Assembly: GCF_022662175.1 (NCBI RefSeq)
Contig: NZ_JAKMCR010000004.1
Location: forward strand, 1 to 64,000
From: Aestuariivivens marinum
GTDB taxonomy: Bacteria > Bacteroidota > Bacteroidia > Flavobacteriales > Flavobacteriaceae
Direction: 5' to 3'
DNA: 64,000 nucleotides
Below, in pieces: positions 53,661-63,532 of this stretch (positions within the stretch are counted from its first letter, which is position 1; every line of letters starts with the position of its first letter). Both the position numbers and the translations under genes were made by a program. A model generated the notes under the pieces. It worked only from the letters and a program-made list of their open reading frames with translations, ran no database searches and was not told the DNA's origin.

Positions 53661-56078
53661 TCACTCTTTATTAAAATCTGAAGGAGATAATGTTGTAACA
53701 GCTCCTTGCTCTAATTCTATATTGATTCTACTGCCATTATACATTACCGAGCAGGGTTTTCCTTTTAGTGAATGAATAGTGGCCTTTTCTAAGTTGTTGT
53801 TTTTCCATGAAACATCTATTATAAAACCACCACGGGCTTTTAAACCTTTAACATGGCCTGTTTTATTTGCTGATGGTAATGCTGGTAAAAGATGAATTAT
53901 ATTGTCGTGACTTTGCAATAATTGTTCACCAATGGTCGCTGTAATGCCTAGATTACCATCAATCATCCAATATTTTGTAAAAAAATGAGAAGTGAAGTTT
54001 GGCAGCACCGCATTTTTAATATGCCTGTCCACTACATTTTGGGATTTATTACCATGACCTAATCTTGCATAGAACATGGCAGGAAAACTTCCTGTCCAAC
54101 TTCCAGAGTTATAGGATTCACCTGGTTGTCTGTATTCCAATGTTTGCTCAAAGGCTTTGGCCAAATCGGGTGAGTGGTAAGGCGATATCTGGTTGTCTGC
54201 AACTAAACCCCAACCATGTGCTACTTGACCATTTTTTGGAGCAGAGGGTTCCCAATCGTCATACCATTCTTGAAGCCTTCCTGTATTAGGGTTAATTTTC
54301 ATTGGAGGAAGTTTATCTAATCTTTCTTTTAAGGTTACGGCGAAATCACTGTCTGTATTTAGAATTTGTGATGCACTTATACAATTTTCAAACAAATCCC
54401 TAATAATCTGAATATCTTGCGTAGGTCCTTCACAAGCCCAGCCCACAGTGCGATCGGATTTTTTAAAGGTATTTTCAAAAGATACAGCTGGAGAGGTAAC
54501 AAAATAACCGTCTTTGTTTTGCTGCATACTTTCTACATAGAAAAGGGCAGCGTTTTTCATGTAAGGGTATACAGACGAAAGATAAGCTTCATCCAAATTA
54601 AATTCATAATGTTCCCAGAGGTGGTGGCATAACCAAGCGCTTCCTATTTGGTAAATGGCCCAGAGCCCCGAACCACCAACTGGAGATGTTGTTCGCCAAA
54701 TGTCTGCATTATGATGGGCTACCCAACCATTAACGCCATAAAGGTTTTTGGCTGTTTTACTACCATCGATACTTAAATCTTTAGTTAACTCAATAAGTGG
54801 TATATGGCATTCAGACAGATTCCCTGTTTCTACTGGCCAATAATTAATTTGGGCGTTACAGTTTAAGGTCCAGTTGCAGCTCCAGGCAGGTTGCATTAGT
54901 CGGCTCCAAATACCTTGAAGGTTTGCCGGTTGCGCAAAATCACCGGGTCTGGAACTGGACATAAGCAAATACCTGCCAAATTGATAATATAGTGCTATTA
55001 ATTGAGGGTCATTTCCGGGAGTGTATGCTTCTACTCTTTTATTTATGGGGATGTGATTACGGTTCTCGCCTTCAAAATCTAAGCTTACTCTATGGAACAG
55101 GGATTGATAATCTTTTAAATGATTGTTGTGTAAATCGGAATATGACTTGGTTTTAATTTTAGATAAAATGGCATTGCAAATGGCATTTTCGTCTTTTCCT
55201 GATACAGATGGGCTTTTTTCAAAACCATTAAAGCTGGTCGCTGCCGTTAAAATGAGTGTTGCATAAGAGGCATTATTTATTTGTATCCCATCGTTAGATG
55301 TGGTAATATCTCCATCGCTTTCTAATACTGAAAGCCTAATTTGAAATCGCATGCCTTTACCATCTTCATAAATGACTTCCTTAGGGCCTTCATAATGAGG
55401 GAAGGCATGTAATGGTGCTTGACCTTTTAAGATTAAATCGCCACTGTCACCAGTTGTTTCGCTTTGTATTAAGCTGTAAAGTTCGGCAGTAAAGTTTACA
55501 GAATTTTCCTTGTCTCCTGTTATTTTTACTATAATAGCATCATCTGGCTTTGAGGCAAAGACCTCTTTTTTGTAATTGACTCCACTAATATTATAGGTTG
55601 TTTTTACTAAGCCACTATTTAAATCTAGTATCCTTTTGTAGTCTGTTGTGGTCGAGCTGTTAATACCATTATGCGTTAAAATTAAATCACCCATGGGTAA
55701 ATACGACTGGTTATTAGGACCAAGCATTACAGAATCGATTAACTTTTGTGCTTCCAAGGTTTTCTTATCGGCCAACAATTGTCTTATTTCTGGGAGGTCT
55801 TTTAAGCCATGTTTGTTTTGAATATCCCTAGGCTCTCCAGACCAAAGCGTTTCTTCATTAAGTTTTATAGTGTCTACTTCGGTTCCGCCATATACCATGC
55901 CTCCTAAACGACCATTGCCTATAGGGGTGGCTTCATACCAGCTCGCTGCCTGCTGGTCCAGCCAAATACCTTTTAGGCTTTCTTGGGCTTGTTTTATATT
56001 AGTGTCTTTTTTTGGTTTTTGGTTGCAAGCATTTAGTACTAAAAAAGAAAGGATTGCAACAAATTTTAATAGTTTCAT
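53661..56078 (-). CDS. GH95 alpha-L-fucosidase lipoprotein
   Basis: An 805-residue canonical GH95 enzyme, an inverting exo-alpha-1,2-L-fucosidase family that also includes L-galactosidases. Lipoprotein signal: LVLNACNQK. Family blocks are ATPIGNGRLGGMVYGG, LNEETLWSGEP, NCNAQINYWPVETGNLSECH, the HLWEHYEF segment, SPAVSFENTFK (Glu) and GPTQDIQIIRDLF (Asp), ending in the HLLPALPSANKTGHVKGLKA domain. All expected catalytic blocks are intact. It lies 21 bp after the SDR gene and 3 bp before a sulfatase within the operon. Confidence 0.92.
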   Translation of the reverse strand: MKLLKFVAILSFLVLNACNQKPKKDTNIKQAQESLKGIWLDQQAASWYEATPIGNGRLGGMVYGGTEVDTIKLNEETLWSGEPRDIQNKHGLKDLPEIRQLLADKKTLEAQKLIDSVMLGPNNQSYLPMGDLILTHNGINSSTTTDYKRILDLNSGLVKTTYNISGVNYKKEVFASKPDDAIIVKITGDKENSVNFTAELYSLIQSETTGDSGDLILKGQAPLHAFPHYEGPKEVIYEDGKGMRFQIRLSVLESDGDITTSNDGIQINNASYATLILTAATSFNGFEKSPSVSGKDENAICNAILSKIKTKSYSDLHNNHLKDYQSLFHRVSLDFEGENRNHIPINKRVEAYTPGNDPQLIALYYQFGRYLLMSSSRPGDFAQPANLQGIWSRLMQPAWSCNWTLNCNAQINYWPVETGNLSECHIPLIELTKDLSIDGSKTAKNLYGVNGWVAHHNADIWRTTSPVGGSGLWAIYQIGSAWLCHHLWEHYEFNLDEAYLSSVYPYMKNAALFYVESMQQNKDGYFVTSPAVSFENTFKKSDRTVGWACEGPTQDIQIIRDLFENCISASQILNTDSDFAVTLKERLDKLPPMKINPNTGRLQEWYDDWEPSAPKNGQVAHGWGLVADNQISPYHSPDLAKAFEQTLEYRQPGESYNSGSWTGSFPAMFYARLGHGNKSQNVVDRHIKNAVLPNFTSHFFTKYWMIDGNLGITATIGEQLLQSHDNIIHLLPALPSANKTGHVKGLKARGGFIIDVSWKNNNLEKATIHSLKGKPCSVMYNGSRINIELEQGAVTTLSPSDFNKE

Positions 56079-56099
56079 ACAATTGTTTTTTTTAATAAT

Positions 56100-56870
56100 T
56101 TATCTACCCATCCAACCACCGTCAACCAAGACGATGGATCCATTCATGTATTGAGAAGCATCAGAAGCCAAAAACACAATAGGTCCTGCAAAATCTTCGG
56201 GAGTACCCCATCGTCCTGCGGGTATTCGTTCTAAAATGGCTTTATTCCTATCAGGATTGTTTCTTAAAGCCTCTGTATTGTCCGTAGCGATATAGCCAGG
56301 AGCTATGGCATTTACATTTACACCTTTGCCCGCCCATTCGTTGGCGAAAGCCATGGTCATTTGGCCGATGGCACCTTTACTGGCGGCATAGCCTGGAACC
56401 GTAATGCCGCCTTGGAAGGTTAAAAGCGAAGCTGTAAACACTATTTTCCCATGTCCTCTGGCAACCATATCTTTTCCGAACTCACGTGTTAATATGAATT
56501 GGGCGTTTTGGTTGACTTCAATCACCTTGTCCCAATACTCATCTGGATGCTCTACAGCTGGAGCTCTTAAAATGGTTCCGGCATTGTTTATTAGAATATC
56601 TATTTGCGGGTGGTTGGCTTTTACCTTTTCAATAAAAGCATAAACCGCTTTTCTATCTGAAAAATCGCATTGATAGGCAGTGAAGTTTCTTCCTGTGGCT
56701 TGAACTTCTTTTTCAATAGCGCTTCCACTTAATGCTAATGAAGCGGACACACCTATAATATCTGCACCAGCTTCGGCTAACGCTACTGCCATTCCTTTAC
56801 CAATGCCTCGTTTACAACCCGTTACTAATGCTGTTTTCCCTGCTAAACTAAATTTGTTTAATATACTCAT
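56100..56870 (-). CDS. KduD-like SDR dehydrogenase
   Basis: A 256-residue short-chain dehydrogenase closely resembling KduD (2-dehydro-3-deoxy-D-gluconate 5-dehydrogenase): ALVTGCKRGIGKGMAVALAE, LINNAGTILRAPAVE, FQGGITVPGYAASKGAIG (catalytic Tyr and Lys) and the C-terminal ERIPAGRWGTPEDFAGP with VDGGWMGR. KduD acts on uronate-derived keto-deoxy acids. In a fucosidase operon the related 2-keto-3-deoxy-L-fuconate dehydrogenation is an equally good guess. It is cytosolic and lies 18 bp after the MDR dehydrogenase, with which it probably forms an oxidation branch. Confidence 0.82.
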   Translation of the reverse strand: MSILNKFSLAGKTALVTGCKRGIGKGMAVALAEAGADIIGVSASLALSGSAIEKEVQATGRNFTAYQCDFSDRKAVYAFIEKVKANHPQIDILINNAGTILRAPAVEHPDEYWDKVIEVNQNAQFILTREFGKDMVARGHGKIVFTASLLTFQGGITVPGYAASKGAIGQMTMAFANEWAGKGVNVNAIAPGYIATDNTEALRNNPDRNKAILERIPAGRWGTPEDFAGPIVFLASDASQYMNGSIVLVDGGWMGR

Positions 56871-56888
56871 TATTAATTTTTTATATCA

Positions 56889-57905
56889 TTATAAGCTACA
56901 ATCCATTAAAACTTTCATACCATCAGGATTTTGATCAATACGTTCAAAAACCTGTTGAATATCTGATAATGGTTGAACATCTGTTATCATATCTTCAAAC
57001 GGAAGTTCGTTTGCACTGATTAATGCAATTGACTTTTCGTAATCTTCTTTTTCATAGACCCGAGCACCAATCAGCTTTAATTCCTTCCAAAAGAATTTAA
57101 AAAGATTGACTGGTTTAGGCTGACCATGGATGGCGACCATGACTATGCGGCCTCGAATACCCGCTATTTCGGTCATGATATCCAGTGCTGGTTGTACACC
57201 TGCAACTTCAAAAACCACGTCGGCCAATCGACCTTCTGTTTTTTCTCTTACGTATGTAACGAGATCAATTTTTGTGGGGTTTACAGCTTCAATGCCCATG
57301 GATTGTGCCTTGGCAATACGCTTTTCGTTCACTTCGGAAACAATCACCTGCGCACCGGTTTCCTTAGCCACCAATGCAACGAGTAATCCAATGGGACCGC
57401 CACCTAGAACCACTGCCGTTTCGTCTTTGGTCAATCCACTAAGCCGAACATCGTGAGTTGCTACTGAAAGCGGCTCGATTAATGCTGCCAGTTTTAAATC
57501 GGTGTTTTCATTTAGTTTGTGCAATGTGAAGGCAGGAACATTCCAATATTCTTGCATAGCGCCTGGACTATCAATACCTATAAATTTTAAATCTTCGCAA
57601 ATATGATTGAAGCCTTTATCTGAAGGTTTTACCAAGCGATCATCTAAAGGGCGAACGACAACTTTATCACCAACTGAAAACCCTGAAACACCTTCACCAA
57701 CGGCATCGATTACTCCAGACATTTCATGTCCTATGGTTTCCGGAATATTTACACGTTGGTCCATCATGCCATGGTAGATGTGCACATCAGTACCGCAAAC
57801 ACCCACATAGGCCACTTTTATTCTGACTTCTCCTGTTTTAGGAGATTCTACTTCTTTTTCTAAAACACTAAAGGTTTTATTTCCTGTATAAACAGTAGCT
57901 TTCAT
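56889..57905 (-). CDS. Zinc-type medium-chain dehydrogenase, structural zinc loop lost
   Basis: A 338-residue MDR-family sugar or alcohol dehydrogenase. The catalytic zinc site is visible (GVCGTDVHIYHG, GHEMSG) and the NAD(P) fold has LGGGPIGLLVALV. The lobe that usually holds four structural Cys has only one (in NHICEDLKF); the preceding part reads RPLDDRLVKPSD, so the second zinc is lost. It resembles threonine and polyol dehydrogenases of the family. In this operon L-fucose, fuconate or another released sugar is the likely substrate, inferred from position. Confidence 0.82.
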   Translation of the reverse strand: MKATVYTGNKTFSVLEKEVESPKTGEVRIKVAYVGVCGTDVHIYHGMMDQRVNIPETIGHEMSGVIDAVGEGVSGFSVGDKVVVRPLDDRLVKPSDKGFNHICEDLKFIGIDSPGAMQEYWNVPAFTLHKLNENTDLKLAALIEPLSVATHDVRLSGLTKDETAVVLGGGPIGLLVALVAKETGAQVIVSEVNEKRIAKAQSMGIEAVNPTKIDLVTYVREKTEGRLADVVFEVAGVQPALDIMTEIAGIRGRIVMVAIHGQPKPVNLFKFFWKELKLIGARVYEKEDYEKSIALISANELPFEDMITDVQPLSDIQQVFERIDQNPDGMKVLMDCSL

Positions 57906-57924
57906 TGATATGCTATCTTTTATG

Positions 57925-59604
57925 TTAATGTATTATGTTTGGCTTGAATGTAATTTCACCACTGCAGGGCGAATCAAATTTTAGTTTAAGGACGACATAT
58001 AAATTGCTGTGGTCCGTAATCTGTGCCGTTTGGTTTACGTACAATTGGTTGCTCTTAATTTGGATAAATTCATCCAAGGCTTTGTTTTCATTGTAGTACA
58101 TGGCAGCATGTTCTATTTGTACTTTTTTCCCGTCATTGGGCTTTATCTCCAAAATGTATTGTCCGGGGATATTGATTTTATCCTTTAAGTTTATTTTTAG
58201 TTCCAGATGCGTACCGTCCAAATCGGTTGTATTCCAGGAATGGACTATTTGTGGTCTTGCATAGACGTGCATTTTACGTTGTTTTGGAGGGGTGAAATCA
58301 TTGACGTAATATGCTGAAAACGATCTGATGATGGGGTCTGCTGCAGATTTGGTTATACTGAGTTTTAATTCGGTAACTTCAGTATCTTCAAAATAATCAA
58401 TTTTTTTGCGTCCTACGGAAATACCATTGACGATTTCAACCCATGTATTGTTCACTAATCCTTCTATGGTGTAGGCCCTTATGCGTTCACCATGCCGATA
58501 ATCCTCCATAGTAATGGCATGGTTAATCTTGGTGGGTTCGTTAAATTTAATGGTTACTGAGTTGCCCTTTATGTTTTTGACCTCTACCAACGGCTTTTCA
58601 AATCGGCGTTTTATTTCCTTTCCAAAATCCTGATAAAGTTTTATATCCCCTTGAGGAATCAAACCCGTGGTGTCTGGGCTGGCATTTAATAGAAAAACAC
58701 TACCATAGCCAACAGATTTATAGTAGTTTTCCATTAAATCGTCAAGGGATTTTCTACGCAGTACTTTCTTTGGCGACCAAAACCAATAGTGGTCGTATAA
58801 GGTCGTATTGGTTTCCAAAGGTGCCCAAGCATCACCATTTGGTGTGCCGTGTATTTGGGTAGAAACCCCGGTTTTTAAGTCTTCGGTTTTTACCGAATTC
58901 CATGCAGGATAAGCTAAGTTTCCAGATTCTGTTCCCGGCCACCTCAGGTTAGCATGAGGTCCCTGAAAAACAACCGCATTCTTTGCGTATTTTTCCATGA
59001 TATCGGCAATGTCTATAACACAGCTGCCATCAAACCAAACTTCGGTCATTTCACCATAGTTTGCCAAAACTTCGGTTAATTGGGTTCTAAAAATTTTGTT
59101 ATAGGCTTCTTGTTTATTTGGGTCTTGTGTTTTACCGCCACCACCAAGCATGGCGCCCCAAGTTTTGTCGCCAGGATATATATAAACACCTAAGTTTAAT
59201 CCATATTTTTTACAGGATTCTGATATTTCCTTTAATACGTCCCCTTTACCATTTTTATAGGGTGTATTTTTTATGCCGTAATTACTTGTGTCGGTTTGCC
59301 ACCAACAGAAGCCACCAGAATGTTTGGCAACAAAAATAATCTGTTTGGCACCCCAGGCCAATGCGGCCTCACACCATTGATCGGTATCTAATTTTGTTGG
59401 GTTTATGCGTTCTAAGGGTACCGAATGATCGTTTTGTTCTACCTCAGACCAGGTTGTTGGTGCAAAATGGATAAACATAATACGCTCTTGTTCGTGCCAG
59501 TTGTATTGTGCTTCAGTGGGTGTTGCCAATTTCTGGCCATGTCCCGTAATACATGCTAAAAAGAAAAGTGTATAAAATAATATAATATCGCGAAAATTTA
59601 TCAT
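57925..59604 (-). CDS. GH29 alpha-L-fucosidase
   Basis: A 559-residue exported GH29 enzyme (signal [18 protein letters not shown]). The barrel contains [16 protein letters not shown] (conserved fucose-contacting His), [22 protein letters not shown] and the nucleophile Asp192 in EVWFDGSC; beta-sandwich domains follow. It is a close paralogue of the GH29 at 50320-52092 but keeps the active-site His. Its start overlaps the MaoC stop by 4 bp (ATGA), tying glycan hydrolysis and the CoA-type genes into one transcript. Confidence 0.9.
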   Translation of the reverse strand: MINFRDIILFYTLFFLACITGHGQKLATPTEAQYNWHEQERIMFIHFAPTTWSEVEQNDHSVPLERINPTKLDTDQWCEAALAWGAKQIIFVAKHSGGFCWWQTDTSNYGIKNTPYKNGKGDVLKEISESCKKYGLNLGVYIYPGDKTWGAMLGGGGKTQDPNKQEAYNKIFRTQLTEVLANYGEMTEVWFDGSCVIDIADIMEKYAKNAVVFQGPHANLRWPGTESGNLAYPAWNSVKTEDLKTGVSTQIHGTPNGDAWAPLETNTTLYDHYWFWSPKKVLRRKSLDDLMENYYKSVGYGSVFLLNASPDTTGLIPQGDIKLYQDFGKEIKRRFEKPLVEVKNIKGNSVTIKFNEPTKINHAITMEDYRHGERIRAYTIEGLVNNTWVEIVNGISVGRKKIDYFEDTEVTELKLSITKSAADPIIRSFSAYYVNDFTPPKQRKMHVYARPQIVHSWNTTDLDGTHLELKINLKDKINIPGQYILEIKPNDGKKVQIEHAAMYYNENKALDEFIQIKSNQLYVNQTAQITDHSNLYVVLKLKFDSPCSGEITFKPNIIH

Positions 59605-60059
59605 TGCTGTGTATTGTCTGTTTTTCTGTTTACCAAAAGGATGTGATCACAAACCATGACGATATCGTTATTTTGATTAAACACTTCAACGTGCTCTGTA
59701 ACTTGTCCTAAATGTGGTTTTTTGGAATCACTTTTGTCACTAATGGTTACTACGACTCGTATAGTGTCTCCAATGTAGACCGGTTTAATAAAACGCAATC
59801 TATCATAGCCTTTAGAGAAAGCTTCTGGATTTATTTCAGTGGCAGTCATGCCTATGCCAATACTAAAAGTAAGTGTGCCATGAGCAATTCTTTTTTTAAA
59901 AGATTGGGTCTTGCACCATTCGGCATCCATATGATGTGGGAAAAAATCACCGGTTTGGCCCGCATGCATCACAATATCGGTTTCGGTAATGGTTCTACCT
60001 AGAGTTTCCCTGTGGTGGCCAATTTGGTAATCTTCAAAAAATTGGGTTTTGAAATTCAT
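59601..60059 (-). CDS. MaoC-type hotdog-fold hydratase
   Basis: A 152-residue single-hotdog protein of the MaoC/(R)-specific enoyl-CoA hydratase group. The catalytic Asp-His arrangement is visible in [14 protein letters not shown], followed by [15 protein letters not shown] and [13 protein letters not shown], both typical. Family members hydrate enoyl-CoA thioesters or dehydrate hydroxyacyl-CoA. It stands between a Gfo/Idh oxidoreductase (16 bp) and a GH29 gene (4-bp overlap), and two CoA-transferases lie upstream in the same operon, so it probably acts on a CoA ester made by them. The substrate is unknown. Confidence 0.85.
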   Translation of the reverse strand: MNFKTQFFEDYQIGHHRETLGRTITETDIVMHAGQTGDFFPHHMDAEWCKTQSFKKRIAHGTLTFSIGIGMTATEINPEAFSKGYDRLRFIKPVYIGDTIRVVVTISDKSDSKKPHLGQVTEHVEVFNQNNDIVMVCDHILLVNRKTDNTQQ

Positions 60060-60075
60060 GTTTTTTTTGATAATT

Positions 60076-61152
60076 TTATGTGTTGTCCATTAACGTTTTT
60101 TTTCCCGAATCGCTCGATTGATAGGCCATCTCCACAATTTCCATGGTTTTTATAGCATCTTCAACTGAAGAAGTCAATACGTCTTGAGACCCTTCTACAA
60201 ATCGCATTAAATTGGACATAGTGCCAATGAATGCATCTGGAAACCAGCTGCCTTCAATGGTTTCCACATGCCATTCAGGATTTCCCTGATCATCTAAAAC
60301 ACAATATTCAAATGCATCTGGAACGCCATGGGGGTAATCCAATAGTAGTCCCATTTTGGCAATGATAACGCCTTTGGTGCCTTCCCATTTTATAAAACTT
60401 TCCTGGTGTTCCTTTCCAAAGTTATGATCGTGGTTTGTATTAATTGAGGCACTTAATTCGTCTCCATAATCGAATAGAATACTGCTTCTTGTTGAGGCCA
60501 CTCTAGAACTTGGATGTTTAACGGTTTTTGCCATAATGCCTTTTGGATCTCCCAAAAAAGAACGTATAACGTCAATATAATGGATGCTATGGTATAAAAT
60601 TTCAACACGTGAAATTTTGGCTAAAAAATCCCATAGATGCCAAGGCGTGTAAGTGCATAATTTTACCTTCATATCATAAACCTCACCAATAGCACCAGAA
60701 TTGATTATAGATCTAGCAGCGTTTACAAAAGGAGCAAAACGCAACTGGAAGTTAATAGCGGCAGTTAGGTTTTTAGAGTTGCAAATAGATAAAATATGCT
60801 CAGCATTTTGGAGGTTCTCTCCCATAGGTTTTTGTATTAAAACCGAAGAATTATTAGGTAATTTAGGGAGTATATTTGTGATTTCGGATGCTGGGACAGC
60901 CAAATCGAAAATAGCATGGTTTTCTTTTCCTAATTCAACCAAGGATTCAATAGTATGGCATACCGTTTTAATATTGAATTGCTCACTTAATGATTTTGAA
61001 TTATCTGGATTGAGGTCGTATATACCAATAACTTGGAAACCTGCTTTTTTATAGGCAGGTAAATGGGCATCTTTTACAATGCCTCCAGCTCCAATGATTA
61101 CAATGGGTATTTTGGTTTTAGGTAATTTAGGTTTTGATATTATAGGTATCAT
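60076..61152 (-). CDS. Gfo/Idh/MocA-family oxidoreductase
   Basis: A 358-residue NAD(P)-dependent sugar or polyol oxidoreductase. The N-terminal Rossmann fold has [21 protein letters not shown], followed by the nicotinamide-side [12 protein letters not shown] (an E-K-P motif variant with Gln). The C-terminal half is the usual beta-sheet substrate domain, with [26 protein letters not shown] giving candidate catalytic His residues. It is cytosolic, overlaps the solute-binding-protein gene by 4 bp and precedes maoC by 16 bp. The substrate is unknown; oxidation of a released sugar or sugar acid is likely. Confidence 0.85.
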   Translation of the reverse strand: MIPIISKPKLPKTKIPIVIIGAGGIVKDAHLPAYKKAGFQVIGIYDLNPDNSKSLSEQFNIKTVCHTIESLVELGKENHAIFDLAVPASEITNILPKLPNNSSVLIQKPMGENLQNAEHILSICNSKNLTAAINFQLRFAPFVNAARSIINSGAIGEVYDMKVKLCTYTPWHLWDFLAKISRVEILYHSIHYIDVIRSFLGDPKGIMAKTVKHPSSRVASTRSSILFDYGDELSASINTNHDHNFGKEHQESFIKWEGTKGVIIAKMGLLLDYPHGVPDAFEYCVLDDQGNPEWHVETIEGSWFPDAFIGTMSNLMRFVEGSQDVLTSSVEDAIKTMEIVEMAYQSSDSGKKTLMDNT

Positions 61153-62384
61153 GGGCTTTCTATGGTGTCAATTTTTTGTTGTGCTTCACTAACTAGTTGA
61201 GCTACTTTTTTATCGGTGCTAAAGAGCTCAGTAACCATAACATCTATGACTTCAGAAATTTTACTCCAGTTCATTTTTCGGGGCAAGGTTTTGGCATTGC
61301 TGTGCAACATGTCCAATTTATGATAATACGGCACGGTTTGGTTTACTTCTTGGTCTGTCCAAGTCGATTTTCTACAACCTATACCACCTTCTAGGGTGAG
61401 TAATTTATCATTTTCGGGGTTTACGGCATACTTTATAAAATCGTAGGCAATATCTTTATTTTTACTGCCTTTAGCAATGGTGTAAAGCCAATAGACGTTT
61501 AAGGAAACACCCTGTCCATTTTTACCAGCGGGCACATGGGTGATATCTACACATCCTTTTACTTTGGAGTCTGGATATACTTCGCACATCGATGCAAAAC
61601 CAAACCAGTTAACCATCATAGCTATTTCGCCATTGGCAAAGGCCATACCAGATTTCACGGAATCGAAATCATTGCATTTTGGGTGCATGGCATTAGTGTC
61701 TTTAATAATGCTTCTATAAAACTCCAATCCTTCAATAGCTTCGTTGGTGTTAATATTGATTTCCCCGTTTTTATCTAATAAATTCCCGCCTCTTGTCCAT
61801 AATTGTAAACAAAAGTCAAATACCGTGTTATGTCCATCAGGATATAAAGCAAACACAGAACCATATAAATTTTTATCTGGTCGGTTAAAAAAACGTGCAA
61901 TCTCATGAAACTCATCCCATGTGGTGGGTGGTTTTAAGTCTCTATTGTGTTGTGCTTTAAAATCTTGTTGTTCTTTAGGGTCTTCAAACAGGTCCTTTCT
62001 GTATATTAAACATTCTGGGCCATCATGAAAAGGAAGGCCAAGTACCATACTCTCAAAACGTTGCATATGTAGTAACGAATCGGACCAGCCATTAGGATAA
62101 TTTTGTGGAGCACTTGATGTAATATATGGTGTTAAATCCTCTAAGGCATTTTTGTGTTGCGCTTCTGTAATCCAATCGGTATTGATATGAGCTATATCCC
62201 AATCGCCATTTACTAAGCCATTCTCTTTACCAAGCGTGGCATCATAAAGCGGGTGTAAATCCATGGGAACTGCTTCTAGTTCCATAGTGCAATGATGTGT
62301 TTTACAAAATGCATCCCAAGTTTTCTGTAAGGCAGTTTCAAAGGGTCCAAATTTCCGAACGGCAATTCTAATTTTATTACTCAT
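61149..62384 (-). CDS. Family-1 solute-binding protein without a signal peptide
   Basis: A 411-residue protein with the full two-lobe fold of ABC sugar-binding proteins (MSNKIRIAVRKFGPFETAL start; GDWDIAHINTDWI; GLPFHDGPECLIYRKDLF; FANGEIAMMVNWFGF). The first residues are already the first beta-strand of the mature fold. Upstream in frame only three codons separate the ATG from a stop, so no export signal can be added. No permease or ATPase gene is nearby. It therefore appears to stay in the cytosol, linked by overlap or short spacing to a CoA-transferase (5 bp) and a Gfo/Idh gene (4-bp overlap). It may have become an enzyme, a chaperone of an intermediate, or a sensor. Confidence 0.8.
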   Translation of the reverse strand: MSNKIRIAVRKFGPFETALQKTWDAFCKTHHCTMELEAVPMDLHPLYDATLGKENGLVNGDWDIAHINTDWITEAQHKNALEDLTPYITSSAPQNYPNGWSDSLLHMQRFESMVLGLPFHDGPECLIYRKDLFEDPKEQQDFKAQHNRDLKPPTTWDEFHEIARFFNRPDKNLYGSVFALYPDGHNTVFDFCLQLWTRGGNLLDKNGEININTNEAIEGLEFYRSIIKDTNAMHPKCNDFDSVKSGMAFANGEIAMMVNWFGFASMCEVYPDSKVKGCVDITHVPAGKNGQGVSLNVYWLYTIAKGSKNKDIAYDFIKYAVNPENDKLLTLEGGIGCRKSTWTDQEVNQTVPYYHKLDMLHSNAKTLPRKMNWSKISEVIDVMVTELFSTDKKVAQLVSEAQQKIDTIESP

Positions 62385-62389
62385 GACTA

Positions 62390-63532
62390 CTATAAATTAA
62401 ATTCTAATTCAATATTTTTAGTGTGTTCTCCTAAACCAGGTGTACCTTTTGAAGATAATAATATTTCACCATCTATCCTAATGGGACACCGCGTTGTTTT
62501 AAATTTAAAACCATCTCCCATTTTTACTTCTTGTTCCATATTTAGCACTTGGTAGGCCTCCGTCTTCATTAATCGTTCCCAATCCATCACATCTGCACAC
62601 CATATATCGGCAGGTTCTAGGATGGATAGCCATTTTTGGCTGGTGTCTGTAGCCAAATACTCGGACAGCACCTCTTTTATTTCGTTCCTTTGATCAAACC
62701 AAGAGTTAATGTCTTGATATGTTGTTAGTTGTTCACAACCCAAAAGTTCGCCCAACACGGGGATTTGCCCCATGGCCAAAGCTAAATATCCGTCTTTTGT
62801 TTTATAAATGCCGTAGGGTGCGCCCAGATAGGCATGGGCATTATTGCTATTGGTCCTTACTGTGGGCTGTCCGCCATCAGCATAATACGTCGTGATGGTT
62901 TCAAATTGAAAGTCCAATATGGATTCCAGCATGCTTACTGCTACTTTGGCGCCTTTGCCCGTAATGCTTTTACGTACTAACGCGGCTAAAATACCTTGAA
63001 CCAAATGGGCACCTGAAATAATATCGACAATCGCCAACCCCATGGGTACTGGACCATCATGTTCGTTACCGCTAAGCCAGGTTAGACCGGAAAGGGATTG
63101 GAGCAAAAGGTCTTGCCCTGGTTTGTCTTTCCAAGGCCCTTCTGGACCATAACCAGATATTTCACCATAAACTATTTTTGGGTTTAGTTTAGAAACGGTT
63201 TTATAATCCAACCCTAAGCGATCAATAACGCCAGGCCTGAAGTTGTGAATAACCACATCGGCTTTTTCAATAAGCTTTTTTATTCTGGAGCAGTCCTCTT
63301 CATCTTTTAAATTAGCAACAAAACTTTCTTTGTTTCTATTGATAGCATGAAAAACGGTTGAGTCATCATTCATTTTAACATTAGACACATAAAGTGTTCT
63401 GCATATGTCGCCTATTTCTGGACGTTCAATTTTAATAACACGCGCTCCCAAATCTGCGAGTTTTAAACTTGCTGAAGGCCCTGATAAAAACTGACTTAAA
63501 TCTACAACCAATATGTCTTCAAGGGGCTTCAT
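62390..63532 (-). CDS. CaiB/BaiF-type (class III) CoA-transferase
   Basis: A 380-residue family III CoA-transferase. Opening [28 protein letters not shown], the [13 protein letters not shown] segment and catalytic Asp in [14 protein letters not shown] are diagnostic; the middle reads [24 protein letters not shown]. Family members move CoA between carboxylic acids such as carnitine, oxalate or 2-hydroxy acids. It overlaps the upstream paralogue by 4 bp and lies 5 bp before the solute-binding-protein gene. With MaoC downstream it implies that a sugar-derived acid is handled as a CoA ester. Confidence 0.9.
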   Translation of the reverse strand: MKPLEDILVVDLSQFLSGPSASLKLADLGARVIKIERPEIGDICRTLYVSNVKMNDDSTVFHAINRNKESFVANLKDEEDCSRIKKLIEKADVVIHNFRPGVIDRLGLDYKTVSKLNPKIVYGEISGYGPEGPWKDKPGQDLLLQSLSGLTWLSGNEHDGPVPMGLAIVDIISGAHLVQGILAALVRKSITGKGAKVAVSMLESILDFQFETITTYYADGGQPTVRTNSNNAHAYLGAPYGIYKTKDGYLALAMGQIPVLGELLGCEQLTTYQDINSWFDQRNEIKEVLSEYLATDTSQKWLSILEPADIWCADVMDWERLMKTEAYQVLNMEQEVKMGDGFKFKTTRCPIRIDGEILLSSKGTPGLGEHTKNIELEFNL

